DNA of 64,000 nucleotides, taken from assembly GCF_902703175.1 (NCBI RefSeq), contig NZ_CACRYJ010000055.1:1-64000 (forward strand). Reading direction: 5' to 3'. The DNA comes from Occultella aeris (lineage in GTDB: Bacteria; Actinomycetota; Actinomycetes; Actinomycetales; Beutenbergiaceae). The notes under the pieces were generated by a model that made no database searches, was not told the origin of the DNA, and saw nothing but the letters and a program-made list of their open reading frames with translations. Shown piece after piece: positions 8,498 to 16,257 of the stretch; position 1 is the stretch's first letter; every line of letters begins with the position of its first letter. Position numbers and translations under genes: made by a program.

Positions 8498-9376
8498 TCA
8501 GGTCGCCGCGGCGAACGTGCGGACGGAGGTGTCCGACTCCGAACGAAGGTGGTCGCGGATTGCCTGCGCGGCCACCCGGCCGAGGTCGATCGCGCCGACC
8601 CGGGCGCGGACGCGCAACGGGATCGGCTCCAGATCCGGCAGGTCCGGGCGGAGCACGAGGCCGGGGACGGCGTCCTGCAGCGGCAGCGCGGTGACGCCCA
8701 GGCCGGACCGGACCGCGACCAGGACACCGGACAGTGAGGTGCAGTCGACCGTCACCTCGCCCGGGCGGCCGTCCTCGGCGAGGCCACGCAGGGCCCGGTC
8801 CCGGATCCGGCAGGGGGCGTCGAAGGCGACCACCGGGATCGCGCCGTGCTCCGGGGCGCGCCAACCGGGCGCCGCGAACCAGCTCACCGGCAGGGGAGCG
8901 GCGGGCAGATCGCCGGGCGCCGCGTCGTCCGTGCCGAGCAGCAGGGCCACGTCCACGGTGCCGTGTTCGACCTCCTCCGCGAGCCGGGCGCCGCGGTCTA
9001 CGCGGAACCGCACGGTGGCACCGGGGTTCGCGGTGCGCAGGGCGTCGGCGACGACGGGCAGCAGATCCTCGGCGCCGTGCTCGGTCGAGCCGACCACGAT
9101 CGTGGTCGGCAGGGCCTGCAGTCGGCCGAGCGCACCGTCATGGGCGCTCAGGATCAGGCGGGCCTCGTCGAGCAGCTGGGTGCCGGCCTCGGTGAACACG
9201 CTGACCCGGCCGCGCTTGGTGACCAGGTCCCGGCCGACGGCCTTCTCGAGCTTGCGGATGTGCTGACTCACCGCGGGCTGGGTCAGGTGCAGCGCCTCGG
9301 CAGCCCGTGCGAAGCCGCCGTGGTCGGCGACCGCGACCAGGCTGCGCAGCGGGGTGATGTCGAGGGTGGCCTGCAT
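8498..9376 (-). CDS. LysR family transcriptional regulator
   Basis: A 292-aa LysR-type regulator: N-terminal winged helix-turn-helix (ITPLRSLVAVADHGGFARAAEALHLTQPAVSQHIRKLEKAVGRDL, given here only as a region, roughly residues 7-52) followed by a periplasmic-binding-like effector domain beginning near residue 93 (VVGSTEHGAEDLLP). It faces the organosulfur operon and is a plausible regulator of it; LysR proteins such as CysB and Cbl control sulfonate use in other bacteria. A TAGACT box lies six bases before the ATG at 9376, indicating a leaderless transcript. Confidence 0.9.
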   Translation of the reverse strand: MQATLDITPLRSLVAVADHGGFARAAEALHLTQPAVSQHIRKLEKAVGRDLVTKRGRVSVFTEAGTQLLDEARLILSAHDGALGRLQALPTTIVVGSTEHGAEDLLPVVADALRTANPGATVRFRVDRGARLAEEVEHGTVDVALLLGTDDAAPGDLPAAPLPVSWFAAPGWRAPEHGAIPVVAFDAPCRIRDRALRGLAEDGRPGEVTVDCTSLSGVLVAVRSGLGVTALPLQDAVPGLVLRPDLPDLEPIPLRVRARVGAIDLGRVAAQAIRDHLRSESDTSVRTFAAAT

Positions 9377-9448
9377 GCCGCGAGTCTAGGAATCCGCCGG
9401 TGCGTCCATCGGGTGCACCCGATTCGTCTCACCAGATGGGAACGAGGC

Positions 9449-10312
9449 TCACGGGCCGTCGAGCTGGAACTCCCCGATCTGTGTGGTCCCGTCCGACTCG
9501 TAGACGGGTAGCACGATGATGGTGCCGGCGTTCTCCTCCTGCCAGGCGAGCACCTCCTCCGGGTTGGCGACGTGGGCGCCCGAGGCTTCGTCGAGCGACT
9601 CCTGGGACACGTAGCCGGTCCGTCCGTTGGTCGCGATCACGGCGATCAGGTCGGGTTCACCCTGCGGCCCTCCGGACGTGCCGAACGTCTGCCCGCTGGA
9701 GTTGACGCCCAGCCGCGTGGGGACGTGCGTGACGAACTGCACGGTGACGGTCCCGGCGAAGCCGGACGGCGCCAGGTAGAGCGCCTCGACCGAGGTGTCG
9801 AGTGGGAAGTCGTAGGACGCCGCGGGAGCGAGGTTCCGGCCGATCTCCGACGGCGACCAGGCGGCGGACGGGTTGTTGCCACCGGGGTCGGTGCCGAAGG
9901 ACAGCGACCCGGCGCCGGTCGGGGACACGATGACCCGCGCGTGCGTTGCCTCGTCGGGCCGCTCGGTCAGCGGCACCACGGTGTCGCCGGCGACGATGAC
10001 CGCCACGGGATCGGCGATTGCGGAGACCAGCGGCGTGCCGGGTGTCACTCCGGCCGGGGCCACGAAGGCGTCCGGCAGATCGGGCGTGGGCTCACCGTCC
10101 GGTGCGTCCGTGGCCTCGGTGACGGCGGGCGGCATCGTGTCGGTGGCAGCGAAGGCACTGGCGGTGGCGCCCGCCCCGACGAGGGCACCGGTTACCAGGA
10201 GCGCGATCGTTCGGGACGCGTGGCGCCCTCGGCCGGGATGACGCGACACGTGCTCGATGAGTGCCTGCTCGATCGCCTCGGAGCGCTCGGGTGTGAAGTC
10301 AGCAGCCATCAT
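9449..10312 (-). CDS. Single-pass membrane protein, probable partner of the ECF sigma factor
   Basis: A 287-aa protein without a recognised enzymatic domain. The first 30 residues are charged and cytoplasmic-like, then one hydrophobic segment (about residues 34-55, TIALLVTGALVGAGATASAFA), then an acidic, Pro/Thr-rich extracytoplasmic part ending in a region around residues 150-287 rich in Gly, Val and Thr. Its start overlaps the stop of the sigma factor gene (ATGA), which is the classic position of an anti-sigma factor. The usual zinc anti-sigma motif (HxxxCxxC) is absent. I infer a membrane-bound regulator or sigma-dependent surface protein; ATG at 10309 is an equally good start. Confidence 0.65.
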   Translation of the reverse strand: MMAADFTPERSEAIEQALIEHVSRHPGRGRHASRTIALLVTGALVGAGATASAFAATDTMPPAVTEATDAPDGEPTPDLPDAFVAPAGVTPGTPLVSAIADPVAVIVAGDTVVPLTERPDEATHARVIVSPTGAGSLSFGTDPGGNNPSAAWSPSEIGRNLAPAASYDFPLDTSVEALYLAPSGFAGTVTVQFVTHVPTRLGVNSSGQTFGTSGGPQGEPDLIAVIATNGRTGYVSQESLDEASGAHVANPEEVLAWQEENAGTIIVLPVYESDGTTQIGEFQLDGP

Positions 10313-10875
10313 GACCGTCCTTCGGTGAGTGGTTGGTCGCCGATCACGGCCCGGAGCGAACTGCGTAGGCGAGACAGGCGCATCTTGGCCGCGGACTCCG
10401 AGAGCCCGAGCGCCGCGGCCGCCTCCCGGACGGTGAAGCCCTCCACTGCGGTCATCGCGAGCAGCCGTGCGTCGGTGGGACGCGCGGCAGCCATTGCCTC
10501 ACGAACCGCGGCGTGCCGTTCGTCGTGTTCGTCGACCACCTCGTCGGCATGATCGCGGATCTGGGCAGGTGGCGGCAGGGTCGCCAGGAAGCGGTGATAG
10601 CGGCGACGGGCGCGCGCGGCGTTGCGGGACACGTTGTGCGCCGTGACGATCAGCCATGGCAGCAGCGAGCCATCCACGAAGCGCACCGCGTCGCGGCGCC
10701 GCCACAACTCCAGGAAGGTCGCGGCGGTCAGGTCCTCCGCGTCCGACGCCGGGGTGCCACAGGTCAGGTGATGACGGAAGACGCGATCCCGGTGGCGGCG
10801 CCAGATCGTGCCGTAGGCCGAGGCGTCGCCGGAGCGCACTCGCTGCCACACGGACTCATCGGAATCGTCGGTCAC
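10309..10875 (-). CDS. RNA polymerase sigma factor, ECF (sigma-70) family
   Basis: A 188-aa ECF-type sigma factor. Region 2 covers roughly residues 10-80 (DASAYGTIWRRHRDRVFRH, then DAEDLTAATFLELWRRRD and the LPWLIVTAHNVSRNAARA segment). Region 4 covers about residues 125-180 (RLLAMTAVEGFTVREAAAALGLSESAAKMRLSRLRSSLR is the region, with the helix-turn-helix in REAAAALGLSESAAKMRLSR). It starts with GTG and is co-transcribed with the membrane protein that follows. The target promoters cannot be deduced; no convincing autoregulatory ECF promoter was seen upstream. Confidence 0.9.
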   Translation of the reverse strand: MTDDSDESVWQRVRSGDASAYGTIWRRHRDRVFRHHLTCGTPASDAEDLTAATFLELWRRRDAVRFVDGSLLPWLIVTAHNVSRNAARARRRYHRFLATLPPPAQIRDHADEVVDEHDERHAAVREAMAAARPTDARLLAMTAVEGFTVREAAAALGLSESAAKMRLSRLRSSLRAVIGDQPLTEGRS

Positions 10876-10941
10876 ACCCAGTAGTGTCCGCGCGGCACCG
10901 GGTGGTCACAATCGTGGTGACGCTCGGGACCGTGCGACGCG

Positions 10942-12123
10942 TCAGCCGAGCCCGTCCAGGGCGTCGTCGAGATCTGCGATCAGGTCGGCCACGTCCTCGA
11001 TGCCCACGGACAGGCGCACCACATTCTCCGGCACCGCCAGCTCGGTGCCCCGCACCGAGGCGTGCGTCATCTCCGGCGGGTACCCGATCAGCGACTCGAC
11101 ACCACCGAGCGACTCGGCCAGCTGGAACAGGTGCGTGCTCTCCGCGAGGGTACGGGCCGCCGTCGGGCCCGCCGCCAGGGCGAGCGAGACCATGCCCCCG
11201 AACCGGGACATCTGGGTCGAGGCGATGTCGTGCCCGGGATGGTCCGGCAGGCCCGGGTAGTAGACCCGCTCGATGGCCGGGTGGCCGGCGAGGTGCTCGG
11301 CGATCGCCTGGGCGTTCTCGCTGTGCCGCTGCATCCGTACCGAGAGGGTCTTGATGCCGCGGGTGGTGAGCCAGGCGTCCAGCGGGGCAGAGACCGCGCC
11401 GGCCGCGAACTGGATGAAACCGACCTTCTCGGCCAGTTCGTCGTCGCGCAGCAGTACGGCGCCACCGAGGACGTCGGAGTGGCCGCCGAGATACTTCGTC
11501 GTCGAGTGCACCACCACGTCCGCGCCCAGGGCGAGCGGGGTCTGCAGCGCCGGGGTGGCGAACGTGTTGTCCACGACCACGAGCAGACCCCGGTCGTGAC
11601 CGAGCTGTGCCAGGCTGGCGATGTTCGTGATCTTCATCAGCGGGTTGGACGGCGTCTCCACCCAGAGGACCTTCGTGCTGGGCCGGATCGCGGCGCCGAC
11701 CGCGTCGAGGTCGCCCATCTCCACGGTGGTGATCTCGATGCCCCACTCGCCGAGAATCTTCGAGATCAGTCGGTGGGTGCCGCCGTAGACGTCGTTGCCG
11801 AGCACGATGTGGTCGCCGGGGCGCATCGCGGCACGCAGCAGGGCGTCCTCGGCGGCGAGTCCGGACGCGAACGAGAACCCGTGCGCCGCGCCCTCGAGCG
11901 AGGCGAGCTGGGCCTGCAGCGCACTCCGGGTCGGGTTGGCGCTCCGGTTGTACTCGTAGCCGCCGCGCAGGCCACCGATGCCGTCCTGCACGAACGTGGA
12001 GGTCTGGTAGATCGGGGGGATGACGGCGCCAGTGGTCGGGTCGAACGCCTGACCGGCGTGGATGGCCCGAGTATCGAAGGCACCGGAGGCACCGTCGGCG
12101 CCGTCCGTGTTGCTCGCGTTCAT
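10942..12123 (-). CDS. metB: Cystathionine gamma-synthase / gamma-lyase
   Basis: A PLP enzyme of the Cys/Met metabolism family, 393 aa, the usual length. The family landmarks are present: IHAGQAFDPTTGAVIPPIYQTSTF at the N-terminus region, YEYNRSANPTR, DDVYGG-like NDVYGGTHRL, VVDNTFATP, and the PLP lysine K210 in STTKYLGGHSD. It lies 15 bases downstream of cystathionine beta-synthase in the same operon, so in vivo it probably works as the gamma-lyase of reverse transsulfuration, making cysteine from cystathionine; gamma-synthase activity cannot be excluded because both reactions are catalysed by closely related proteins in actinobacteria. Confidence 0.92.
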   Translation of the reverse strand: MNASNTDGADGASGAFDTRAIHAGQAFDPTTGAVIPPIYQTSTFVQDGIGGLRGGYEYNRSANPTRSALQAQLASLEGAAHGFSFASGLAAEDALLRAAMRPGDHIVLGNDVYGGTHRLISKILGEWGIEITTVEMGDLDAVGAAIRPSTKVLWVETPSNPLMKITNIASLAQLGHDRGLLVVVDNTFATPALQTPLALGADVVVHSTTKYLGGHSDVLGGAVLLRDDELAEKVGFIQFAAGAVSAPLDAWLTTRGIKTLSVRMQRHSENAQAIAEHLAGHPAIERVYYPGLPDHPGHDIASTQMSRFGGMVSLALAAGPTAARTLAESTHLFQLAESLGGVESLIGYPPEMTHASVRGTELAVPENVVRLSVGIEDVADLIADLDDALDGLG

Positions 12124-12138
12124 GGTGGGTTCCTCTCC

Positions 12139-13503
12139 TCAGACGCCCGCGTAGGCGAGCAGGTCGTGCCGGGTCAGGACACCGACGGGCTTGCCCGCGT
12201 CGGTGACCAACAGGGCGTCCGCGTCGGCCAGGGCGGAACGGGCGGCCCGGACGGACTCGGTGGCACCGATCAGCGGCAGCGGCGGGCCGATCGCCTTCGA
12301 GACCGGGTCGGTCAGCTCGACCTCACGCGAGAACACGAGGTCGACGAGCGTGCGCTCGCTGATCGAGCCGGCCACCTCGCCCATCACCACCGGGGGCTCC
12401 GCGGACAGGATCGGCACCTGCGAGACGCCGTACTCGTTGAGGATGTCGATGGCTTCGCGCACGGTGTCGGCCGGGTGCACGTGCACGAGGTCCGGCAGGT
12501 GCCCGGTCTTGGCGCTGATCACGTCGGCGACGGTGCGCTCCTCGGAGTCGGGTGCGAAGCCGTACGAGCGCATCCAGCCGTCGTTGAAGATCTTGCCGAG
12601 GTAGCCGCGGCCGCCGTCGGGCAGGAGAACGACCATGACGGCGTCCGGCCCGAGATCCTTCGCTGCCCGCAGCGCGGCAACCACAGCCATGCCGCTGGAG
12701 CCACCCACGAGGATGCCTTCCTCCTGCGCGAGCCGCCGGGTCATCTCGAACGAGTCCGCGTCGGACACCGCGATGATCTCGTCCACCACGGACGGGTCGT
12801 AGGCGCCCGGCCAGAAGTCCTCGCCGACGCCCTCCACCAGGTACGGGCGGCCGGTCCCACCGGAGTAGACCGAACCCTCCGGGTCGGCACCGATGACGGC
12901 GACGGCGCCCTCGGAGACCTCCTTGAGGTAGCGGCCGGTGCCGCTGATCGTGCCGCCGGTGCCGACCCCGGCCACGAAGTGTGTGATGCGGGAGTCGGTG
13001 TCCCGCCAGATCTCCGGCCCGGTGCTCTCGTAGTGGGAGAGGGGGCCGTTCTGGTTCTCGTACTGGTTCGGCTTGAACGCCCCGGGGATCTCCGCGGTGA
13101 GCCGGTCGGAGACGGAGTAGTAGGACTCCGGGCTGTCCGGCGCCACGGACGTGGGCGTGACGACCACCTCGGCCCCGTAGGCGCGCAACACGGCACGCTT
13201 GTCCTCCCCGACCTTGTCCGGCACCACGAACACGCATCGGTACCCTCGCTGCTGGGCCACCAGGGCCAGCCCGACGCCGGTGTTGCCGGAGGTCGGCTCC
13301 ACGATCGTGCCGCCTGGGCCGAGCTTCCCCTCGGCCTCGGCGGCCTCGATGATCTTGGTCGCGATCCGGTCCTTGCTCGACCCGCCCGGATTGAAGTACT
13401 CGACCTTGACCAGCACGGTGGCGGCGACGCCGGAGGTGACGTGGTTGAGCTTGACCAGCGGGGTGTTCCCGACGAGGTCGACGATGGTTTCTGCGTACTT
13501 CAT
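12139..13503 (-). CDS. cbs: Cystathionine beta-synthase with C-terminal CBS domains
   Basis: PLP-dependent cystathionine beta-synthase, 454 aa, condensing homocysteine with serine. The N-terminal 330 residues show the cysteine-synthase fold: GNTPLVKL, the PLP lysine K44 in PGGSSKDR, EPTSGNTGVGLA, and the phosphate-binding GTGGTISGTGRYLK. Residues from about 340 to the end form a tandem CBS (Bateman) pair, ending VLTRHDLLAYAGV. The open frame extends 33 codons upstream, but homology starts at ATG 13503, preceded by AAGGA at a proper distance. The first gene of the operon, it lies 166 bases behind a poly-Cys leader ORF that probably controls it. Confidence 0.93.
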   Translation of the reverse strand: MKYAETIVDLVGNTPLVKLNHVTSGVAATVLVKVEYFNPGGSSKDRIATKIIEAAEAEGKLGPGGTIVEPTSGNTGVGLALVAQQRGYRCVFVVPDKVGEDKRAVLRAYGAEVVVTPTSVAPDSPESYYSVSDRLTAEIPGAFKPNQYENQNGPLSHYESTGPEIWRDTDSRITHFVAGVGTGGTISGTGRYLKEVSEGAVAVIGADPEGSVYSGGTGRPYLVEGVGEDFWPGAYDPSVVDEIIAVSDADSFEMTRRLAQEEGILVGGSSGMAVVAALRAAKDLGPDAVMVVLLPDGGRGYLGKIFNDGWMRSYGFAPDSEERTVADVISAKTGHLPDLVHVHPADTVREAIDILNEYGVSQVPILSAEPPVVMGEVAGSISERTLVDLVFSREVELTDPVSKAIGPPLPLIGATESVRAARSALADADALLVTDAGKPVGVLTRHDLLAYAGV

Positions 13504-13669
13504 CTCAGTGTCCTTGCGTGGGGCTAGGAGAGGTGGTGGGCCGGGAACGGTTCGTGAGCGCCGAGCGCTTGATCGGCTGAGGCGGGCCCGTCGTCGGGCC
13601 ATGAGGTCGTGCGGGGTGCAGCGGCGGTCAGGGTACGAACGCGCCGCGCGGCGTGGGTCGGAGCTCGGC
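13504..13669 (-). promoter_or_regulatory. Leader region between poly-Cys ORF and cbs, candidate attenuator
   Basis: About 166 bases of untranslated leader between the stop of the Cys-rich mini-ORF and the cbs start. It can form two short hairpins visible by eye: GGCCCG-ACGA-CGGGCC and AGCGC-TCG-GCGCT (both read on the minus strand). No T-tract was seen, so termination would have to be Rho-dependent or the control translational. In mycobacteria poly-Cys leaderless ORFs act as cysteine-responsive attenuators of downstream sulfur genes; here the same architecture precedes a cysteine-forming operon. Confidence 0.55.
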
Positions 13670-13702
13670 TCAACAACAACACAGGCGGGTGCACAGGACC
13701 AT
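13670..13702 (-). CDS. Ten-residue cysteine-rich leader peptide (MVLCTRLCCC)
   Basis: A very short ORF encoding MVLCTRLCCC then TGA: four Cys in ten residues, with three consecutive TGT codons just before the stop. A TACAGT box ends six bases before the ATG, so the transcript would begin at the A of the start codon (leaderless). It lies directly upstream of, and on the same strand as, the cystathionine beta-synthase and gamma-lyase genes. Known mycobacterial leaderless poly-Cys ORFs sense charged tRNA-Cys by ribosome stalling; the same role is inferred here. The consecutive rare-use Cys codons make chance occurrence unlikely. Confidence 0.8.
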   Translation of the reverse strand: MVLCTRLCCC

Positions 13703-13708
13703 GGCTTG

Positions 13709-13714
13709 ACTGTA
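13709..13714 (-). promoter_or_regulatory. -10 box (TACAGT) of the leaderless cysteine leader ORF
   Basis: TACAGT on the minus strand fits the TANNNT actinobacterial -10 element and is spaced six bases (CAAGCC) from the mini-ORF ATG at 13702. This spacing places transcription initiation at the start codon. No clear -35 element is visible. Confidence 0.65.
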
Positions 13715-13881
13715 GCCGACGCCGCGCCCCGCGTCGGCCCCGCCCGCTGCCGACGCCGACGTCACCGGAGCTGACCCGGTTCGGTCCGGGCCGGCGTAAG
13801 CAGTGGCGCTCACAGTGCCGTTGATGCAAGGTTGGGGGACAGTCTCACCAGCGGGATCCGAGCAACGTTGCGGAGGAGCAA

Positions 13882-15060
13882 ATGCGCCTGAATGTCCCCG
13901 AACTGCCGGCCGGTGAGCCGGTGGTGACCGTGATCCTGGACGCCACGCGAACCAGTGAGAGCGGCGACCAGACGGTGCTCGGCCGGTGGGCCGATCTTCG
14001 CCGTCAGCTGCACAAGCAGGGCATCGACGGCGCGCTGCTCGCGGCCATCGACGACACGGTGTCCCGGCCCACCTGGCTCAGTGGCCCGCACGGAAGGGTG
14101 GTGGTCGCCGCGGGGAGTCGGGTGTACCTGGACCGGTCCCTGGCCGCGCCACCCGGTGTCGACAGGGCCGTCGTCGGGGACGCCCCGCATGCCTTCGCGC
14201 TCGCTCGCGTGGCGGACTGCGGGGTGCGCTACCTGATGGTCACGGTGGACCGGGCGGGGGCGGACCTGAGCCTGCATGACACCACCGACCTGCAGGCCAC
14301 CCGCGAGCAGCACAGCGTCGAGGGCGATCACGACGAGCTCGCCAAGCCGCAGCTCGGGCCGCTCGCGCACAAGCGCATCGAGAACCGCGCCGAGGACTCC
14401 TGGGAGCGTAACGCCGAGGTGGTGGCCACCGAGATCGACCGCGTCGTGGCCGAGCGGCGTCCTGAGCTGCTGCTGCTCACCGGGGATCTGCGCGCAGTCT
14501 CCCTGGTGCGGGCGGACCTGGGTCAGTCCGCGCGGGAGATCCTCTCGGAGGTGGAGGGTGGCGCCCGGACCGAGGGTGTCAACAACCGTGCGCTCGATGC
14601 CGCCGTCGGCGCGGCTCTCGACGAGTTCCGGGACCGACGGCGCGAGGCCGCCCTCGATCACCTCCGCCAGGAGCAGGGGCGGGACGGTGCTGCCGTGTCC
14701 GGGGTCGAGGACGTGGTGGAGGTGCTGCGCCGAGGACAGGTCGCCGAACTCGTGATCACCGAGGAGGTGGCCGGGCCGCCGTCGGCGATCGCGCAGCGGC
14801 TGCTCTGGGTGGGGCCCGGCGCGCTCGAACTTGCCCTGACCCGCTCCGACCTCACCGACCTGGGGGTCACCGAGCCGACCGAGTTGCGCGCGGACCTCGC
14901 GATCGGGCGGGCGGCACTGGAACAGGGCGCGGGCATCACGGTCGCGGACGCCGAATCGGTCACTCTCGTCGACGGTGTGGGTGCGATCCTGCGCTGGAAC
15001 GACGCGTCCACACCTGGGGAGACCGCGTACACACGCAGCACGGACCGCAGCCGCGCCTGA
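13882..15060 (+). CDS. baeRF2/Rv2629-family protein, probable ribosome hibernation factor
   Basis: A 392-aa protein resembling the bacterial eRF1-like baeRF2/Vms1-related group that includes mycobacterial Rv2629. Visible landmarks are the N-terminal strand-rich domain (VVTVILDATRTSESGDQ), the central VRYLMVTVDRAGADL and ELLLLTGDLRAVSLVRADL segments, the NNRALDAAVGAALDEFR helix, and a C-terminal eL30-like domain with EVLRRGQVAELVI. The family is related to Balon, which binds the ribosomal A site during hibernation. It stands alone with a good ribosome binding site (GGAGGAG) before ATG 13882, divergent from the cysteine operon. The function is family knowledge, not shown here. Confidence 0.78.
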   Translation: MRLNVPELPAGEPVVTVILDATRTSESGDQTVLGRWADLRRQLHKQGIDGALLAAIDDTVSRPTWLSGPHGRVVVAAGSRVYLDRSLAAPPGVDRAVVGDAPHAFALARVADCGVRYLMVTVDRAGADLSLHDTTDLQATREQHSVEGDHDELAKPQLGPLAHKRIENRAEDSWERNAEVVATEIDRVVAERRPELLLLTGDLRAVSLVRADLGQSAREILSEVEGGARTEGVNNRALDAAVGAALDEFRDRRREAALDHLRQEQGRDGAAVSGVEDVVEVLRRGQVAELVITEEVAGPPSAIAQRLLWVGPGALELALTRSDLTDLGVTEPTELRADLAIGRAALEQGAGITVADAESVTLVDGVGAILRWNDASTPGETAYTRSTDRSRA

Positions 15061-15100
15061 GGCCGTTCGCTCGGCTCGGCGTTTGACGCGCCCGGCCGGG

Positions 15101-15697
15101 TCAGGCGCGCCAGGCGGGGTCGCGGCCGAGCAGCAGCAGGAACGTGGCCAGTAGGTCCGAGTCCGGGTCCGCGATCGGGAGCCGCGGCGCGAACGCGGCG
15201 CCCGGGACGAGCCGAGCGGGACCGTCGGGCACCTGCTCGGCGATCCGCACGGCCGTCATGAGCACCTCGTCGTCGAACTCCACCTCCGTCCCGAGTGCAC
15301 GGGCCACGTCCCAGCCGTGGGCCACGTAGTCGATCAGGTGGAAGCCGAGCCCGCTCTGCCCGGGGAAGTCCTGGCGCGGTGAGAACTCCGCCAGGTGCCA
15401 CGTCCGCTCGGTCGCGCCCTCGGCGGCGACGGCGGCCAGCACCCGGTCCACCGAACTCGAGTAGTTGCCCGCCGGGTCCGCGGCCACGTCCCGCGGCAGG
15501 AAGTCCTCGGTGGTGGTGCTCGGTCCGTCCGCCGCGGCGGCGAACCCGTGGTTCTGGCCGGTCATGTGCGCGAGCAGCGCACCCAGGTCCCAGTCCGCGC
15601 ACGGTGTGGGTGCCCCGAGCGCCTCCGGCTCCACCCGGCTCACCAGGTCACGGCCAACGGTCAGGGTCCGGTGGTGCAGCTCCAGCAGCGTCGCCAT
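15101..15697 (-). CDS. DinB-like / TIGR03086-type metal-binding protein
   Basis: About 198 aa of the mycothiol-dependent maleylpyruvate isomerase-like DinB fold. Typical features are the start MATLLELHHRTLTVGRDLV, the TPCADWDLGALLAHM segment with a likely metal His, HLIDYVAHGWDVARALG with two more His, and a C-terminal FLLLLGRDPAW. In this group three His bind a divalent metal. The substrate is unknown. The open frame is much longer, but homology starts at ATG 15697, which has TAGGTT seven bases upstream, indicating a leaderless start. Confidence 0.78.
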   Translation of the reverse strand: MATLLELHHRTLTVGRDLVSRVEPEALGAPTPCADWDLGALLAHMTGQNHGFAAAADGPSTTTEDFLPRDVAADPAGNYSSSVDRVLAAVAAEGATERTWHLAEFSPRQDFPGQSGLGFHLIDYVAHGWDVARALGTEVEFDDEVLMTAVRIAEQVPDGPARLVPGAAFAPRLPIADPDSDLLATFLLLLGRDPAWRA

Positions 15698-15782
15698 GTG
15701 AGCAAACCTAGCGCGCGGCGGCGCCGTTCGGTCCGTGGGACTGCACTCCCATGGCGCGGACGTCTGCCTAGGATGGGCGTCC

Positions 15783-16091
15783 ATGAGCGAGGGAACAGAC
15801 GTGGACCTTCCGGCCGAGCTGGTCCGGATCCGCGGCAGTATCGACAACATCGACGCCGCGCTCGTGCACATGCTGGCGGAGCGGTTCAAGTACACCCAGA
15901 CGGTGGGCCGGCTGAAGGCACGCACCGGACTGCCGCCGTCGGACCCGGCACGCGAGGAACGGCAGATCAAGCGCCTGCGCGCGCTCGCGGAGGAAGCCGG
16001 GCTGGACCCGGTGTTCGCGGAGAAGTTCCTCAACTTCATCGTCGCCGAGGTGATCCGGCACCACGAGGACATCGCCGGCGCGCAGGGCTGA
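15783..16091 (+). CDS. Chorismate mutase, AroQ type
   Basis: A 102-aa all-helical chorismate mutase (AroQ fold) converting chorismate to prephenate for Phe and Tyr synthesis. Signatures include ELVRIRGSIDNIDAALVHMLAERFKYTQTVGRLKA (region, about residues 12-46) with the catalytic Arg and the KxxxGRLK-like motif, then REERQIKRLRALAEE and EKFLNFIVAEVIRHHEDI. A TAGGAT box eight bases before ATG 15783 suggests a leaderless or nearly leaderless transcript, and argues against the 16-codon longer frame. It stands alone. Confidence 0.88.
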   Translation: MSEGTDVDLPAELVRIRGSIDNIDAALVHMLAERFKYTQTVGRLKARTGLPPSDPAREERQIKRLRALAEEAGLDPVFAEKFLNFIVAEVIRHHEDIAGAQG

Positions 16092-16168
16092 TCGCCCGCC
16101 AGTTGACCGCTGGAGCAAGCCCGGGAGCGTTCCTCTCACAACCACCCCGGCCGGCCTGTGCGGAAATG

Positions 16169-16206
16169 ATTACGGGCGGGTAACCGCCCGCGCGGGCCGG
16201 TGAAAC
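16169..16206. promoter_or_regulatory. GlnR-type binding site upstream of the nitrate operon
   Basis: Four five-base slots with six-base spacers (11-bp phasing): ATTAC, GTAAC, CGCGG, GAAAC. The actinobacterial GlnR consensus is gTnAC-n6-GaAAC repeated. Three of the four slots fit well; the third is degenerate. It lies 52 bases before narK, which suits an activator of nitrogen assimilation. The perfect four-slot copy before nirB supports the reading. Confidence 0.68.
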
Positions 16207-16257
16207 ACGCGCTTCCTACCGTCCTCGGTACTGACACCGAGCGCGTGAGGAGCCGCC

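Noticed and set aside
11062-13527. 821-codon plus-strand frame across metB and cbs
   Set aside because: Shadow frame of two well identified PLP enzymes on the other strand.
16092-16257. Nitrate-responsive riboswitch or ANTAR element before narK
   Set aside because: No paired hexaloop hairpins were seen; the GlnR-like slots explain the region better.
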